8,873 nucleotides of DNA. Origin: an uncultured Chlorobiaceae bacterium. GTDB lineage: Bacteria > Bacteroidota > Chlorobiia > Chlorobiales > Chlorobiaceae. The stretch spans positions 1 to 8,873 of the forward strand of contig CAIQSY010000228.1 of NCBI GenBank assembly GCA_903874585.1, written 5' to 3'. Positions within the stretch are counted from its first letter, which is position 1. The number at the start of each line of letters is the position of its first letter. The position numbers were made by a program, and so were the translations under genes. The notes below the pieces were generated by a model that worked only from the letters and a program-made list of their open reading frames with translations, did not search any database and was not told where the DNA came from. This document shows positions 1-7,227 of this stretch, piece after piece.

Positions 1-2
1 CT

Positions 3-89
3 GTACCAGCAAAGTTGACAGGCATGAGCGCTATACCTATTGCGGTCAGCTAAGGGAATAATCACAGTTACACCATCAGAGTTCTCACT
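3..89 (+). other. Coding-like segment in frame with the amidase, interrupted by TAA
   Basis: Read in the amidase frame, the bases before ATG 90 give VPAKLTGMSAIPIAVS, a TAA stop at 51-53, then GNNHSYTIRVLT running directly into the annotated start. The second stretch reads like the first beta strand of the amidase N-terminal domain. The first resembles the last part of a secretion signal, though it is only mildly hydrophobic. No ATG, GTG or TTG lies between the stop and position 90. This may be the 3' part of a signal-peptide coding region broken by a nonsense mutation, frameshift or base error. It could also be untranslated leader that resembles coding sequence by chance. Confidence 0.3.
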
Positions 90-1643
90 ATGAAAAATGG
101 GAAGAGGCTCATGGTGGATATGGAATCAATGGCGCGAGCGTTGCGCCTTACTTTTCGCCAGAGTGCTGAAGGGTTGATAATTGAAGAGTCGCTCGGTAAA
201 CGCGCGACGCTCTGTGCTATCAGCAACGGCAACCACTTCGTCCGCGTCACATCGCGCAATGCTGATGTTCCCGAACGGATGATCCAGTTATCATCAACGC
301 CACTGACGGCACAGTCGCGAATCTATCTGCCCATCAATCAAGCGTGCCGGCTCTTGACGCTCTGGCTGAATCGACCGGTTGAGTATAACGAAGCAACCGG
401 CAGAATAACAGCATCGCTCAAAGCGCAAGACATTGTAGAATCAGTCGCAACAATCGGGCTGATTAAGAAGAGTGAAGAGCAAGGCGGCGGTGATGGAAAT
501 GGCTCACAGAACAAATCCGCAAAAACCGTGATCACCGGCATAGACGTTGAAAATCGTGCAAACGGATCGATTATTACGTTTATGGCTTCCGGACCGCTTG
601 CGCAGGCAGCACTACTTAAACCCGACACGGAAGGTAACATCTATTTTTCATTCGATAATGCCTCCTGCGATGTTGATGCGCTGACCAAAGTTTACAAAAG
701 TGGCATGGTACGCGCCATTACAGCAAAACAATTTCCTGATGCCGGTTTGCAGTTCACCATTGCGCTGGACACTCGATCCAGTGTTATCAATTCGGTCGAT
801 TTCCAATACAATAAAAAAAACAACAGCTATGCAATCTACACCCGCAGCAATGCTGATGTTGAGGCGATTCGCATCAAAGAGAAGGAGCAGCAGATTGCGC
901 AGGTGCTCAGTCGCGATGTTGAAAAATGGAAGCTCAATACTATCGTGCTTGATGCCGGCCACGGAGGAAAAGATCCCGGCGCCATTGGCGGAAATGGCAC
1001 TCAGGAAAAAGATGTTGTGCTGAACATCGTCCACGATCTCGGCACCTTTATCGAACAGAAATGGCCAGATGTGCGGGTGATTTACACACGCAAAGATAAC
1101 ACGTTTATCCCGCTGCATGAGCGCGGCAAGATTGCCAATCGTCATGGCGGCAAACTCTTTATCAGCGTGCATTGCAATGCAAGCCCGAACCATAGCGCAC
1201 GCGGTTCTGAAGTCTATATTCTCGGTGCTCACAAGAATCAGGCAGCTCTGGATGTGGCTATGCTGGAAAACGCGGTTATCCGCAATGAGGCTGACTATCA
1301 GAATGAATACAAAGGGTTTACCGAGGAGCATCTCATTATGAGCAGCATGGCGCAGAATGCGTTTGCGAAACAATCGACAACGTTGGCGCAGGATATTCTC
1401 CAGCCGAGCAGCAGGAAAGTTGTCAATAGCAATCGTGCGGTACGTCAAGCAGGTTTTATGGTACTTTGGACACCGTCAATGCCAAGCGCACTGGTTGAAG
1501 TGGGATATGTGTCGAATCCAGCGGAAGAGCAGATTCTTCGTGACCGGCAGGAGCAGGCCAAAATTGCCTACGGTATCTTCAAGGGCATACAGATCTATCG
1601 CAAGAATTATGAGACCTCCACCATGGCATCCATGAACCAATAA
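90..1643 (+). CDS. N-acetylmuramoyl-L-alanine amidase (AmiC-type, Amidase_3), start uncertain
   Basis: This is a zinc amidase that cleaves the bond between N-acetylmuramic acid and the stem-peptide L-Ala of peptidoglycan, normally in the periplasm during cell separation or wall turnover. The 517-residue reading has three parts. Residues 1 to about 115 resemble a copper-amine-oxidase-like N-terminal domain (GKRLMVDME near the start, YLP at 79-81). About 145-255 resemble an AMIN domain. About 284-505 form the Amidase_3 catalytic domain. Predicted zinc ligands are His291 (DAGHGG), Glu306 (EKD) and His361 (SVHCNA), with catalytic Glu470 in ALVEVGY. A long insert between His361 and Glu470 (about 385-440) matches the regulatory helix region of AmiA/B/C enzymes. 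ATG 90 is the first start after the in-frame stop at 51-53, but it has no clear ribosome site and gives no signal peptide, which is odd for this family. The catalytic assignment is firm; start and export status are not. Confidence 0.9.
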   Translation: MKNGKRLMVDMESMARALRLTFRQSAEGLIIEESLGKRATLCAISNGNHFVRVTSRNADVPERMIQLSSTPLTAQSRIYLPINQACRLLTLWLNRPVEYNEATGRITASLKAQDIVESVATIGLIKKSEEQGGGDGNGSQNKSAKTVITGIDVENRANGSIITFMASGPLAQAALLKPDTEGNIYFSFDNASCDVDALTKVYKSGMVRAITAKQFPDAGLQFTIALDTRSSVINSVDFQYNKKNNSYAIYTRSNADVEAIRIKEKEQQIAQVLSRDVEKWKLNTIVLDAGHGGKDPGAIGGNGTQEKDVVLNIVHDLGTFIEQKWPDVRVIYTRKDNTFIPLHERGKIANRHGGKLFISVHCNASPNHSARGSEVYILGAHKNQAALDVAMLENAVIRNEADYQNEYKGFTEEHLIMSSMAQNAFAKQSTTLAQDILQPSSRKVVNSNRAVRQAGFMVLWTPSMPSALVEVGYVSNPAEEQILRDRQEQAKIAYGIFKGIQIYRKNYETSTMASMNQ

Positions 1644-1678
1644 AAGCCAATAAGAGCCAAATGAACCCCGAAAGCAAC

Positions 1679-1699
1679 AACCAGACCAGAGAGCTGGTT
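1679..1699 (+). terminator. Weak inverted repeat between amidase gene and birA
   Basis: AACCAG at 1679-1684 and CTGGTT at 1694-1699 form a perfect 6-bp stem with a 9-nt loop, 35 nt after the amidase stop. No T-run follows, so it is a poor intrinsic terminator and may be chance. The rest of the 143-nt gap (1644-1786) shows only a short AGCCAA repetition just after the stop and scattered promoter-like words. Confidence 0.18.
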
Positions 1700-1786
1700 T
1701 ATTGTGCTTGCAAAGTTGTTGACCGACCGCTACATTCCGGTTGACAAAAGAGACGGTTATAAATTCTTCGCTACGCCCTGCACCTT

Positions 1787-2773
1787 ATGAATACCATAAG
1801 CCACCACATTCTCGACCGACTGAGACGTGCCGAAAGCTTTGTTTCAGGCGAAACGCTCTGCCACGAATTCGGAATTACCCGAAGCGCGGTATGGAAACAC
1901 ATTCGCCTGCTGCGCCATGAGGGATATGAAATTCAAGCAATCAGCGGACGCGGTTACCATCTGGAGGCAATGACTGGACGACCTGTTCAGGCAGAGGTTC
2001 AACCATGGTTGACCTGCCAGCGCTTCGGGCAAAAGATCCACTATCATACGGTTGCTACATCAACCAACGTGCTGGCAAAATCGCTTGCGGGCGAAGGTGC
2101 GCCGGAAGGCACCGTTGTTGTCGCTGACTCTCAGAGTGGTGGACGAGGACGCATGGGTAGGACGTGGATATCGCCGCCTGATGTCAATCTCTATTTTTCC
2201 CTGATTTTGAGACCGGCAGTACCGTCAATCCGAGTGCCACAACTGACGCTGCTGGTGGCAGTTGCCATTCATCAGGCACTGCGCGACCTTACGCTTGAGT
2301 TAACGCCGATGATCAAGTGGCCAAACGATATTGTCGTGAACGGCAAAAAGCTCTGCGGTGTCCTGTGCGAAATGCAGTCGGAACCTGACCTCACGCACTT
2401 CGTGGTGGTTGGCATCGGCATGAACGTCAATCAGCGCGAGATACCGCTGGAGTTACAGCAGATTGCCACATCGCTTCTGCTGGAAAGCGGCAGAGAGTCT
2501 TCGCGTCCGGCGTTGCTTGCTGCCATAATGAACCATTTTGAGCGTCTGTATGACCAATGGCTGCTTGAAGATGATCTTGCATTCATCCTGCCATATATCA
2601 ACAACTACGCTTTGCTGCAATCGAAAAAAGTCTCCATAGATCAACGGAACCAACAACTTACCGGAACCGTGATTGGCATTGCACGCGGAGGTGAATTGCA
2701 ACTGCAAAGCGAGGATGGCACGACAATGCTCATCTCTTCTGGTGAGGCGAATCTGCGAAAGGATAATGGTTAA
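1787..2773 (+). CDS. birA: Biotin-protein ligase with N-terminal HTH domain (bifunctional BirA type)
   Basis: BirA makes biotinyl-5'-AMP from biotin and ATP and transfers biotin to a lysine on carrier proteins such as the acetyl-CoA carboxylase BCCP subunit. The 328-residue cytoplasmic protein has the three domains of the bifunctional class. Residues 1 to about 62 form a winged helix (CHEFGITRSAVWKHI, then a GRGYHL wing). The central catalytic domain carries the adenylate-binding loop GGRGRMGR at 118-125, KWPND at 177-181, a conserved Lys188 in KKLCG, and GIGMNVN. The C-terminal SH3-like domain ends with ISSGEANLR. Length fits E. coli BirA (about 320 residues). The ATG starts the HTH domain correctly, though no good Shine-Dalgarno is visible. 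It lies 75 nt before bioB on the same strand, so co-transcription is possible. The HTH domain suggests DNA binding and biotin-responsive control, but no matching operator was found here. Confidence 0.96.
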   Translation: MNTISHHILDRLRRAESFVSGETLCHEFGITRSAVWKHIRLLRHEGYEIQAISGRGYHLEAMTGRPVQAEVQPWLTCQRFGQKIHYHTVATSTNVLAKSLAGEGAPEGTVVVADSQSGGRGRMGRTWISPPDVNLYFSLILRPAVPSIRVPQLTLLVAVAIHQALRDLTLELTPMIKWPNDIVVNGKKLCGVLCEMQSEPDLTHFVVVGIGMNVNQREIPLELQQIATSLLLESGRESSRPALLAAIMNHFERLYDQWLLEDDLAFILPYINNYALLQSKKVSIDQRNQQLTGTVIGIARGGELQLQSEDGTTMLISSGEANLRKDNG

Positions 2774-2781
2774 TGATAAGT

Positions 2782-2797
2782 GATGGATGATGGATGG
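2782..2797. repeat. Short 7-bp tandem repeat in the birA-bioB gap
   Basis: GATGGAT occurs twice head to tail (2782-2788, 2789-2795), followed by GG. It lies in the 75-nt gap between the birA stop and the bioB ATG, in a purine-rich run after several in-frame stops. A role is not evident; it may simply be low-complexity spacer. Confidence 0.5.
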
Positions 2798-2848
2798 CTC
2801 TACAGCTTGTAATTGAGTCGCACGTAAAAATTCTTGATAAAAAAAGTT

Positions 2849-3853
2849 ATGCAATCGACAACACTCCATCCATATATAGCTGCGGCGTATCGTGTGCTTG
2901 AAACTGGTGAACCGATAACGCAAGCGGAGGCGTATAAACTTGCTGAGCTGCCCGGTGAACTTGTGCTTGACTTGGCATCGCTGGCGCATAAGGTAAAGAG
3001 CCGTTATGCCAACGAGGCGGAAACACTGCACGCCTGCTCGATTATGAACGCAAAATCGGGTGTTTGTGGCGAAAATTGCCGCTTTTGTGCGCAATCGCGC
3101 CACAATAATGCGAGTATTGAAGTGTATGATCTGGCAAGTGAAGAGTCGGTACTGATTGAGGCACGCAACTGTGTGGCTGAGGGTGTTTCCCATTTCGGCA
3201 TCGTTACCAGCGGTTACGGCTATAAAGCAATAACGCCGGAGTTTCAACGGCTGCTTGGCATGATTGATCGGCTGCACGCCGAACTGCCTGCGCTCAACGT
3301 TTGTACCTCACTCGGAGTACTCGGCGAAGCGCCGGCTGCCGCTCTCGCAGCGCACGGCATCGCCCATTACAACATCAACATTCAGGTTGCACCCGATCGC
3401 TACCACGACCTCATTGCCGACACGCACACTGCCGAGGAGCGCATTCAAACAATCAAGCTGCTGCGAAAGCACAACATCTCCGTCTGCTGTGGTGGCATTC
3501 TTGGCGTTGGTGAAACCATGCAGGAGCGTATCGCGATGATTTTTGCATTGCAGGAGCTTGATGTTACCGTTATTCCTCTGAACATTTTGGTGCCGATTAA
3601 AGGCACGCCGCTTGCGGGAAAAGAGCCGCTCTCCGTGGCGGACATTGTGAAAACCTTCGCCATTTGCCGCCTTGCTCATCCACGCAAAATCATCAAGTTT
3701 GCGGCTGGACGGGAGACAATCATGAAAGATTTTCAGGGTCTTCTGATGCTTTCGGGCGCAAATGGCTATCTGACGGGCGGTTACTTGACCACGCGCGGAA
3801 GAGATGTCGCCGACGACCGCAGGTTCGCCAGCCAGATTGCCAGCTTTAATTGA
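2849..3853 (+). CDS. bioB: Biotin synthase (radical SAM), probable anaerobe-type (Type II)
   Basis: BioB inserts sulfur into dethiobiotin to form the thiophane ring of biotin. The radical-SAM motif CGENCRFC gives cluster ligands Cys73, Cys77 and Cys80 (numbered from ATG 2849). Other family marks are the Cys152 region (VCTSLGVL), Cys213-Cys214 (SVCCGGILGVGET) and FAAGRE near 284-289. Two auxiliary [2Fe-2S] ligands of E. coli BioB are absent: Cys97 aligns with Gly117 (SHFGIV) and Arg260 with Lys283 (IIKFAAGRE), while an extra Cys sits beside the Cys188 equivalent. This pattern fits Type II BioB enzymes, which use a 4Fe-5S auxiliary cluster. ATG 2849 (334 residues) is preferred over in-frame TTG 2834, which would add only MIKKV; neither has a clear ribosome site. 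It is the first gene of the bio cluster, with 12 nt to bioF. Confidence 0.96.
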   Translation: MQSTTLHPYIAAAYRVLETGEPITQAEAYKLAELPGELVLDLASLAHKVKSRYANEAETLHACSIMNAKSGVCGENCRFCAQSRHNNASIEVYDLASEESVLIEARNCVAEGVSHFGIVTSGYGYKAITPEFQRLLGMIDRLHAELPALNVCTSLGVLGEAPAAALAAHGIAHYNINIQVAPDRYHDLIADTHTAEERIQTIKLLRKHNISVCCGGILGVGETMQERIAMIFALQELDVTVIPLNILVPIKGTPLAGKEPLSVADIVKTFAICRLAHPRKIIKFAAGRETIMKDFQGLLMLSGANGYLTGGYLTTRGRDVADDRRFASQIASFN

Positions 3854-3865
3854 GAAGGGCGCGAG

Positions 3866-5026
3866 ATGACACCGTTGTACAAGCAGATAGCGCAGGAGCT
3901 TGATGCGCTGAGAGAACAGGGGCAATATCGTCAGCTCCCGAACATCACTGCCCGCAATGGCAAATATATTGTGATAAACGGGAAGCAACTGCTCAATCTC
4001 TCCTCGAACGACTATCTCGGTCTGGGCGACGACAAGGCGATGCTTGCCGAGTACATGCAGCAGTTTCGCGACATGGATTACGCCATGACCAGCTCATCAT
4101 CCCGCCTGCTGACCGGCAACCATCCGCTGTATGAGGAGCTTGAGAACGCCCTTGCAGCGCTCTACGGACGTGACGCGGCACTGGTGTTCAACAGCGGCTA
4201 TCATGCTAACATCGGGATGCTTCCTGCGCTGAGCGGACGTCACGATCTTGTACTGAGCGACAAGCTCAACCACGCCAGCATTATTGATGGCATGAAAATT
4301 GCTGAAGCACCCTGGCAGCGCTACCGCCACCGCGACTACGACCATCTTGAAGAGCTGCTTGCCGGAGCCGCTAACCGTTACCGCCAGATCTTTATCGTCA
4401 CAGAATCGGTTTTCAGCATGGATGGCGACCTTGCCGACCTTGCTCGGCTCGTTGCCTTGAAGGAGAAGTATGGCGCATTTCTGATTGTTGATGAAGCGCA
4501 CGGTGTTGGCGTGTTTGGAGCGCGCGGACTCGGACTTTGCGAAATCACCAACACAGTGCAGAAGATCGACATCATTACCGGCACTTTCGGCAAAGCGCTC
4601 GCTTCAACCGGTGCTTACGCCGTGATGAACGCGCTCGTTAAAGAGTATCTGGTGAACACCATGCGCTCCATCATCTTCACCACCGCGCTGCCGCCCATTG
4701 TGCTTGGCTGGAGTTTGCGGACGCTTGCGCGACAACGCGCGATGCAGCACGACCGCGAAATGCTTCTGCAACATGCCGCACAATTGCGCCGTGAGCTGAT
4801 GGTGCGCGGCTTTGATGTGCCAGGCGCAAGCCACATTGTACCCGTTATTACCGGCAGCAACGAGAGCGCTTTAGCCCTTGCCACCAAACTGCGGGATGCT
4901 GGATTTCTCTGTATGCCGGTGCGACCGCCAACCGTACCCGAAAAGAGCGCACGCATCCGCATTTCGCTCCGCTCAATTCTCGATTGGAACGATACTGCTC
5001 GAATCCCTGGACTTGTGAGAGGCTAA
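3866..5026 (+). CDS. bioF: 8-amino-7-oxononanoate synthase (KAPA synthase)
   Basis: BioF is a PLP enzyme of the alpha-oxoamine synthase family. It condenses L-alanine with pimeloyl-ACP (or pimeloyl-CoA), releasing CO2, to give KAPA, the first committed ring-forming intermediate. The 386-residue length is normal for the family. Motifs in order are LNLSSNDYLGL near the N-terminus, SSSSRLLTGNHPLYEELE, FNSGYHAN, DEAHGVGVFG with Asp209 and His212 to hold the PLP ring, and GTFGKALAS with Schiff-base Lys243. The C-terminal domain ends with RIRISLRS, typical of the family. A good Shine-Dalgarno (AGAAGGG, 3853-3859) sits 6 nt before the ATG and overlaps the last base of the bioB stop. This fixes the start and suggests coupled translation. 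The bioG ATG follows its stop after 3 nt. Confidence 0.97.
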   Translation: MTPLYKQIAQELDALREQGQYRQLPNITARNGKYIVINGKQLLNLSSNDYLGLGDDKAMLAEYMQQFRDMDYAMTSSSSRLLTGNHPLYEELENALAALYGRDAALVFNSGYHANIGMLPALSGRHDLVLSDKLNHASIIDGMKIAEAPWQRYRHRDYDHLEELLAGAANRYRQIFIVTESVFSMDGDLADLARLVALKEKYGAFLIVDEAHGVGVFGARGLGLCEITNTVQKIDIITGTFGKALASTGAYAVMNALVKEYLVNTMRSIIFTTALPPIVLGWSLRTLARQRAMQHDREMLLQHAAQLRRELMVRGFDVPGASHIVPVITGSNESALALATKLRDAGFLCMPVRPPTVPEKSARIRISLRSILDWNDTARIPGLVRG

Positions 5027-5029
5027 CCT

Positions 5030-5719
5030 ATGGAGTGCAGATGGCTAAGGCAGGAGAGCGCGGATGAGCTGCTCATTTTCTTCAACGGCTGGGGAATGGA
5101 TGAACGTATCGGCGAACATCTTCTTGCCAATTCGCTTGAGACGGGATGGATTGGCGACATGCTTATCTGCTACAATTATAGTGCTTTACGGTTTGATAAT
5201 GACGTGATGGAGCAGGTCAAACGCTACAAGCAGCGGCGACTGATAGCATGGTCATTCGGCGTCTGGGCAGCGCAGCAGATCGCGCTGCCACCAATGGCGC
5301 AGGCAGTTGCCATCAACGGAACACTGCACCCGATTGATGCGGAAAAAGGTATTCGTGCAGAGGTTTTTCAGGCAACGCTTGCGGGCTGGTCGGAGGAGAA
5401 TCGCCACCGCTTCAACCGCCGGATGTGCGGCAGCAGCGAAGCGCTTGCGCTCTTCACCTCCATCGCGCCTAATCGCTCAGCCAACAATCAGCAGCAGGAG
5501 CTGGCACGATTGCAGCAACATGTTCAGGCGACAACCACGACAGCCAGAAATTGGAACTACAGCCACGCCATTCTTGGTGAGCGCGACCTCATCTTTCCTT
5601 TGCAACAGCAAAAAGCCGCTTGGGCGGGAACACCGCAAACCATCATCGACGATATGCCGCACTTCCCTTTTCTGCACTTCACCACCATTCAGGAGCTGCT
5701 TGCATGTCTCAGCAGATAA
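5030..5719 (+). CDS. bioG: Pimeloyl-ACP methyl ester esterase, BioG family (DUF452)
   Basis: BioG is an alpha/beta hydrolase that removes the methyl group from pimeloyl-ACP methyl ester, ending the BioC-primed fatty-acid synthesis stage and freeing pimeloyl-ACP for BioF. It replaces E. coli BioH. The 229-residue protein has the usual BioG marks: LLIFFNGWGMDE near the N-terminus, a nucleophile elbow AWSFGVWAA with Ser75, Asp186 in GERDLIFP, and His211 in MPHFPFLHF (His216 is a nearby second candidate). The elbow has Ala where most hydrolases have the first Gly of GxSxG, as in other DUF452 proteins. The ATG is preceded by GAGAGG (5017-5022) with 7-nt spacing. Its position between bioF and bioC supports the role strongly. 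The last 16 nt overlap the start of bioC. Confidence 0.93.
   Translation: MECRWLRQESADELLIFFNGWGMDERIGEHLLANSLETGWIGDMLICYNYSALRFDNDVMEQVKRYKQRRLIAWSFGVWAAQQIALPPMAQAVAINGTLHPIDAEKGIRAEVFQATLAGWSEENRHRFNRRMCGSSEALALFTSIAPNRSANNQQQELARLQQHVQATTTTARNWNYSHAILGERDLIFPLQQQKAAWAGTPQTIIDDMPHFPFLHFTTIQELLACLSR
5691..5695 (+). promoter_or_regulatory. Shine-Dalgarno for bioC, inside bioG
   Basis: AGGAG lies 8 nt before ATG 5704 and within the last codons of bioG. It selects ATG 5704 over the in-frame upstream ATG at 5620, which would bury 28 extra codons inside bioG and has no family support. Confidence 0.7.
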
Positions 5720-6516
5720 ACAAACAGCTCGTGCGCCAGCGCTTTGCCAATCGGCTGCAAAGCTACAGCGACCACGCCGTTGTGCAGCAACAGATGGCAC
5801 AAGCACTTGCGGAGATGATTGCCCGAAATGTAGAGAGTCGTGCATTTTCGCGACTGCTTGAAGTGGGCGCGGGCTCTGGCGCCTTCATGGCTGAACTGCT
5901 GCAACGCTTTACGGTTGAGAGCTACTACGCAAACGATCTTGTTGAGGAGAGCCACCTCTGTTTGAGCAACCAGCTTGATCGTTTTGCGAGAGAGGGTTTC
6001 GCGATAAATGGTGTAACAATAAATGATTTTCAATTTCTTGCCGGCGATATTGAGCAGTTGGAAACGTTGCCTTCGGAGCTTGATCTTGTAGCCTCAAATG
6101 CTACGCTGCAGTGGCTTGAGCATCTCGAGAGCTTTTTTGCCCGAATGGCACAGCATCTTAACCCTGATGGAGTGCTTGCCTTCAGCAGCTTCAGCACAGC
6201 CAACATGCACGAGATTGCAGAGATTGCCGGTACAGGACTGCACTATCATTCGCTGGACGAACTGGAACATCTTGCGAGCAACTATTTTGACGTGATTGAG
6301 AGCAGAGAGGAGACGCGGCAACTCATCTTCAGCTCACCCGAAGCGGTGCTGCATCACATCCGCCAGACTGGTGTGAACGGCATCAGCCAGCGTACGTGGA
6401 CGAAAAGCCACTATCAGCGCTTTATTGCACAATATCGGGAGCGTTTCTCCTGCCCGAATGGCGTCACGCTCACCTATCATCCACTGTATTGCTGCATGAA
6501 AAAACGAACGCTATGA
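5704..6516 (+). CDS. bioC: Malonyl-ACP O-methyltransferase
   Basis: BioC transfers a methyl group from S-adenosylmethionine to the free carboxyl of malonyl-ACP. The masked thioester can then be elongated twice by the fatty-acid enzymes to pimeloyl-ACP methyl ester. The 270-residue protein starts with the typical INKQLVRQRFANRLQSY helix. It has SAM-binding motif I LLEVGAGSGAF (Glu53, Gly55, Gly57, Gly59) and a class I methyltransferase core with DLVASNATLQWL, equivalent to the motif IV region. The C-terminal part carries VNGISQRTWTKSHYQRF. The ATG is chosen for its ribosome site at 5691-5695 and the family N-terminus. It overlaps bioG by 16 nt and its TGA overlaps the bioD ATG (ATGA at 6513-6516), so translation of the three is probably coupled. 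Cytoplasmic. Confidence 0.94.
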   Translation: MSQQINKQLVRQRFANRLQSYSDHAVVQQQMAQALAEMIARNVESRAFSRLLEVGAGSGAFMAELLQRFTVESYYANDLVEESHLCLSNQLDRFAREGFAINGVTINDFQFLAGDIEQLETLPSELDLVASNATLQWLEHLESFFARMAQHLNPDGVLAFSSFSTANMHEIAEIAGTGLHYHSLDELEHLASNYFDVIESREETRQLIFSSPEAVLHHIRQTGVNGISQRTWTKSHYQRFIAQYRERFSCPNGVTLTYHPLYCCMKKRTL

Positions 6517-7214
6517 AAGGGAGTGTGATTGCAATTTCCGCCATTGATACCGGCGTTGGCAAAACCTTTGCAACCGGTTTGCTTGCCAAAGCGTTACTTC
6601 AGCAAGGCCGAAAGGTCATCACGCAAAAAATCGTCCAGACGGGCTGCGACGGCATTGCAGAGGATATTCTGGAACATCGCCGACTGATGGGCATTGACGT
6701 GCAGGATGTTGACCGCGAAGGGCTCACCTGTCCGTACGTTTTCCGCTTTCCCGCCTCGCCGCACCTTGCCGCCAGCTTGGAAGGGAAGGAGATTGATCTG
6801 ATACAGATTCGGCGGGCAACATTCGCCCTGCAAAAAGCGTATGAGGCGGTACTGATGGAGGGCGTTGGCGGTTTGCTGGTGCCCCTCGCGCCTGATCTGC
6901 TCTTTGCTGACTACATTGCCAGCGCCGGTTACGGCTTGCTGCTGGTCACCACGCCGCGCCTCGGCAGCATCAACCATACGCTGCTCTCCATTGAAGCGTG
7001 CGCCAAACGCGGCATTGCGCTGCGTGGCATTATCTACAACATGGTTGGCGAGGTTAATCACGTGATTGCTGATGAGACGCGGAACGTGATTATCCACTAC
7101 CTGAACAAAGCGGGATACTCCGCGCCAATAATTGAGCTTCGGGAAGGAATATTCGATGCTGAGGCAGTCAAACAACTCTCATCCATCATTATTCCCTCTT
7201 CACCCCTTTCATAG
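6513..7214 (+). CDS. bioD: Dethiobiotin synthetase
   Basis: BioD is an ATP-dependent carboxylase-like enzyme that closes the ureido ring of DAPA with CO2 to give dethiobiotin. The 233-residue reading starts at the ATGA shared with the bioC stop; an earlier in-frame ATG at 6396 lies inside bioC and is not supported. The P-loop reads SAIDTGVGKT, with Lys17 and Thr18. Ala10 takes the place of the first Gly in the usual GTDTxVGKT loop. MEGVGGLLVPLAP matches the conserved second nucleotide/substrate loop (E/GxGG). The sequence TTPRLGSINHTLLSIEA matches the conserved LGxINHT(L) region of the family. Length is normal (about 220-240). No strong Shine-Dalgarno is seen, consistent with translational coupling to bioC. 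The bioA ATG follows after 13 nt. Confidence 0.95.
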   Translation: MKGSVIAISAIDTGVGKTFATGLLAKALLQQGRKVITQKIVQTGCDGIAEDILEHRRLMGIDVQDVDREGLTCPYVFRFPASPHLAASLEGKEIDLIQIRRATFALQKAYEAVLMEGVGGLLVPLAPDLLFADYIASAGYGLLLVTTPRLGSINHTLLSIEACAKRGIALRGIIYNMVGEVNHVIADETRNVIIHYLNKAGYSAPIIELREGIFDAEAVKQLSSIIIPSSPLS

Positions 7215-7227
7215 AGAACAACACGCC

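Noticed and set aside
648..1448. 266-codon open frame on the minus strand inside the amidase gene
   Set aside because: It lies opposite the conserved AMIN and Amidase_3 coding sequence, has no recognisable domain, and reads as a frame shadow.
1741..1763. TTGACA (1741-1746) and TATAAA (1758-1763) as a birA promoter
   Set aside because: Both words are good, but the spacer is only 11 nt, too short for a sigma70 promoter, and no partner at 16-18 nt is convincing for either box.
2453..3277. 274-codon open frame on the minus strand across birA and bioB
   Set aside because: It is antisense to two well-conserved genes, with low-quality composition and no family features.
3308..3988. 226-codon minus-strand open frame across the bioB-bioF junction
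   Set aside because: It is antisense to conserved radical-SAM and BioF coding sequence and has no recognisable motif.
5307..5861. 184-codon plus-strand open frame overlapping bioG and bioC
   Set aside because: It is an Arg/Ser/Ala-rich out-of-frame shadow; bioG and bioC have clear motifs in the other frames.
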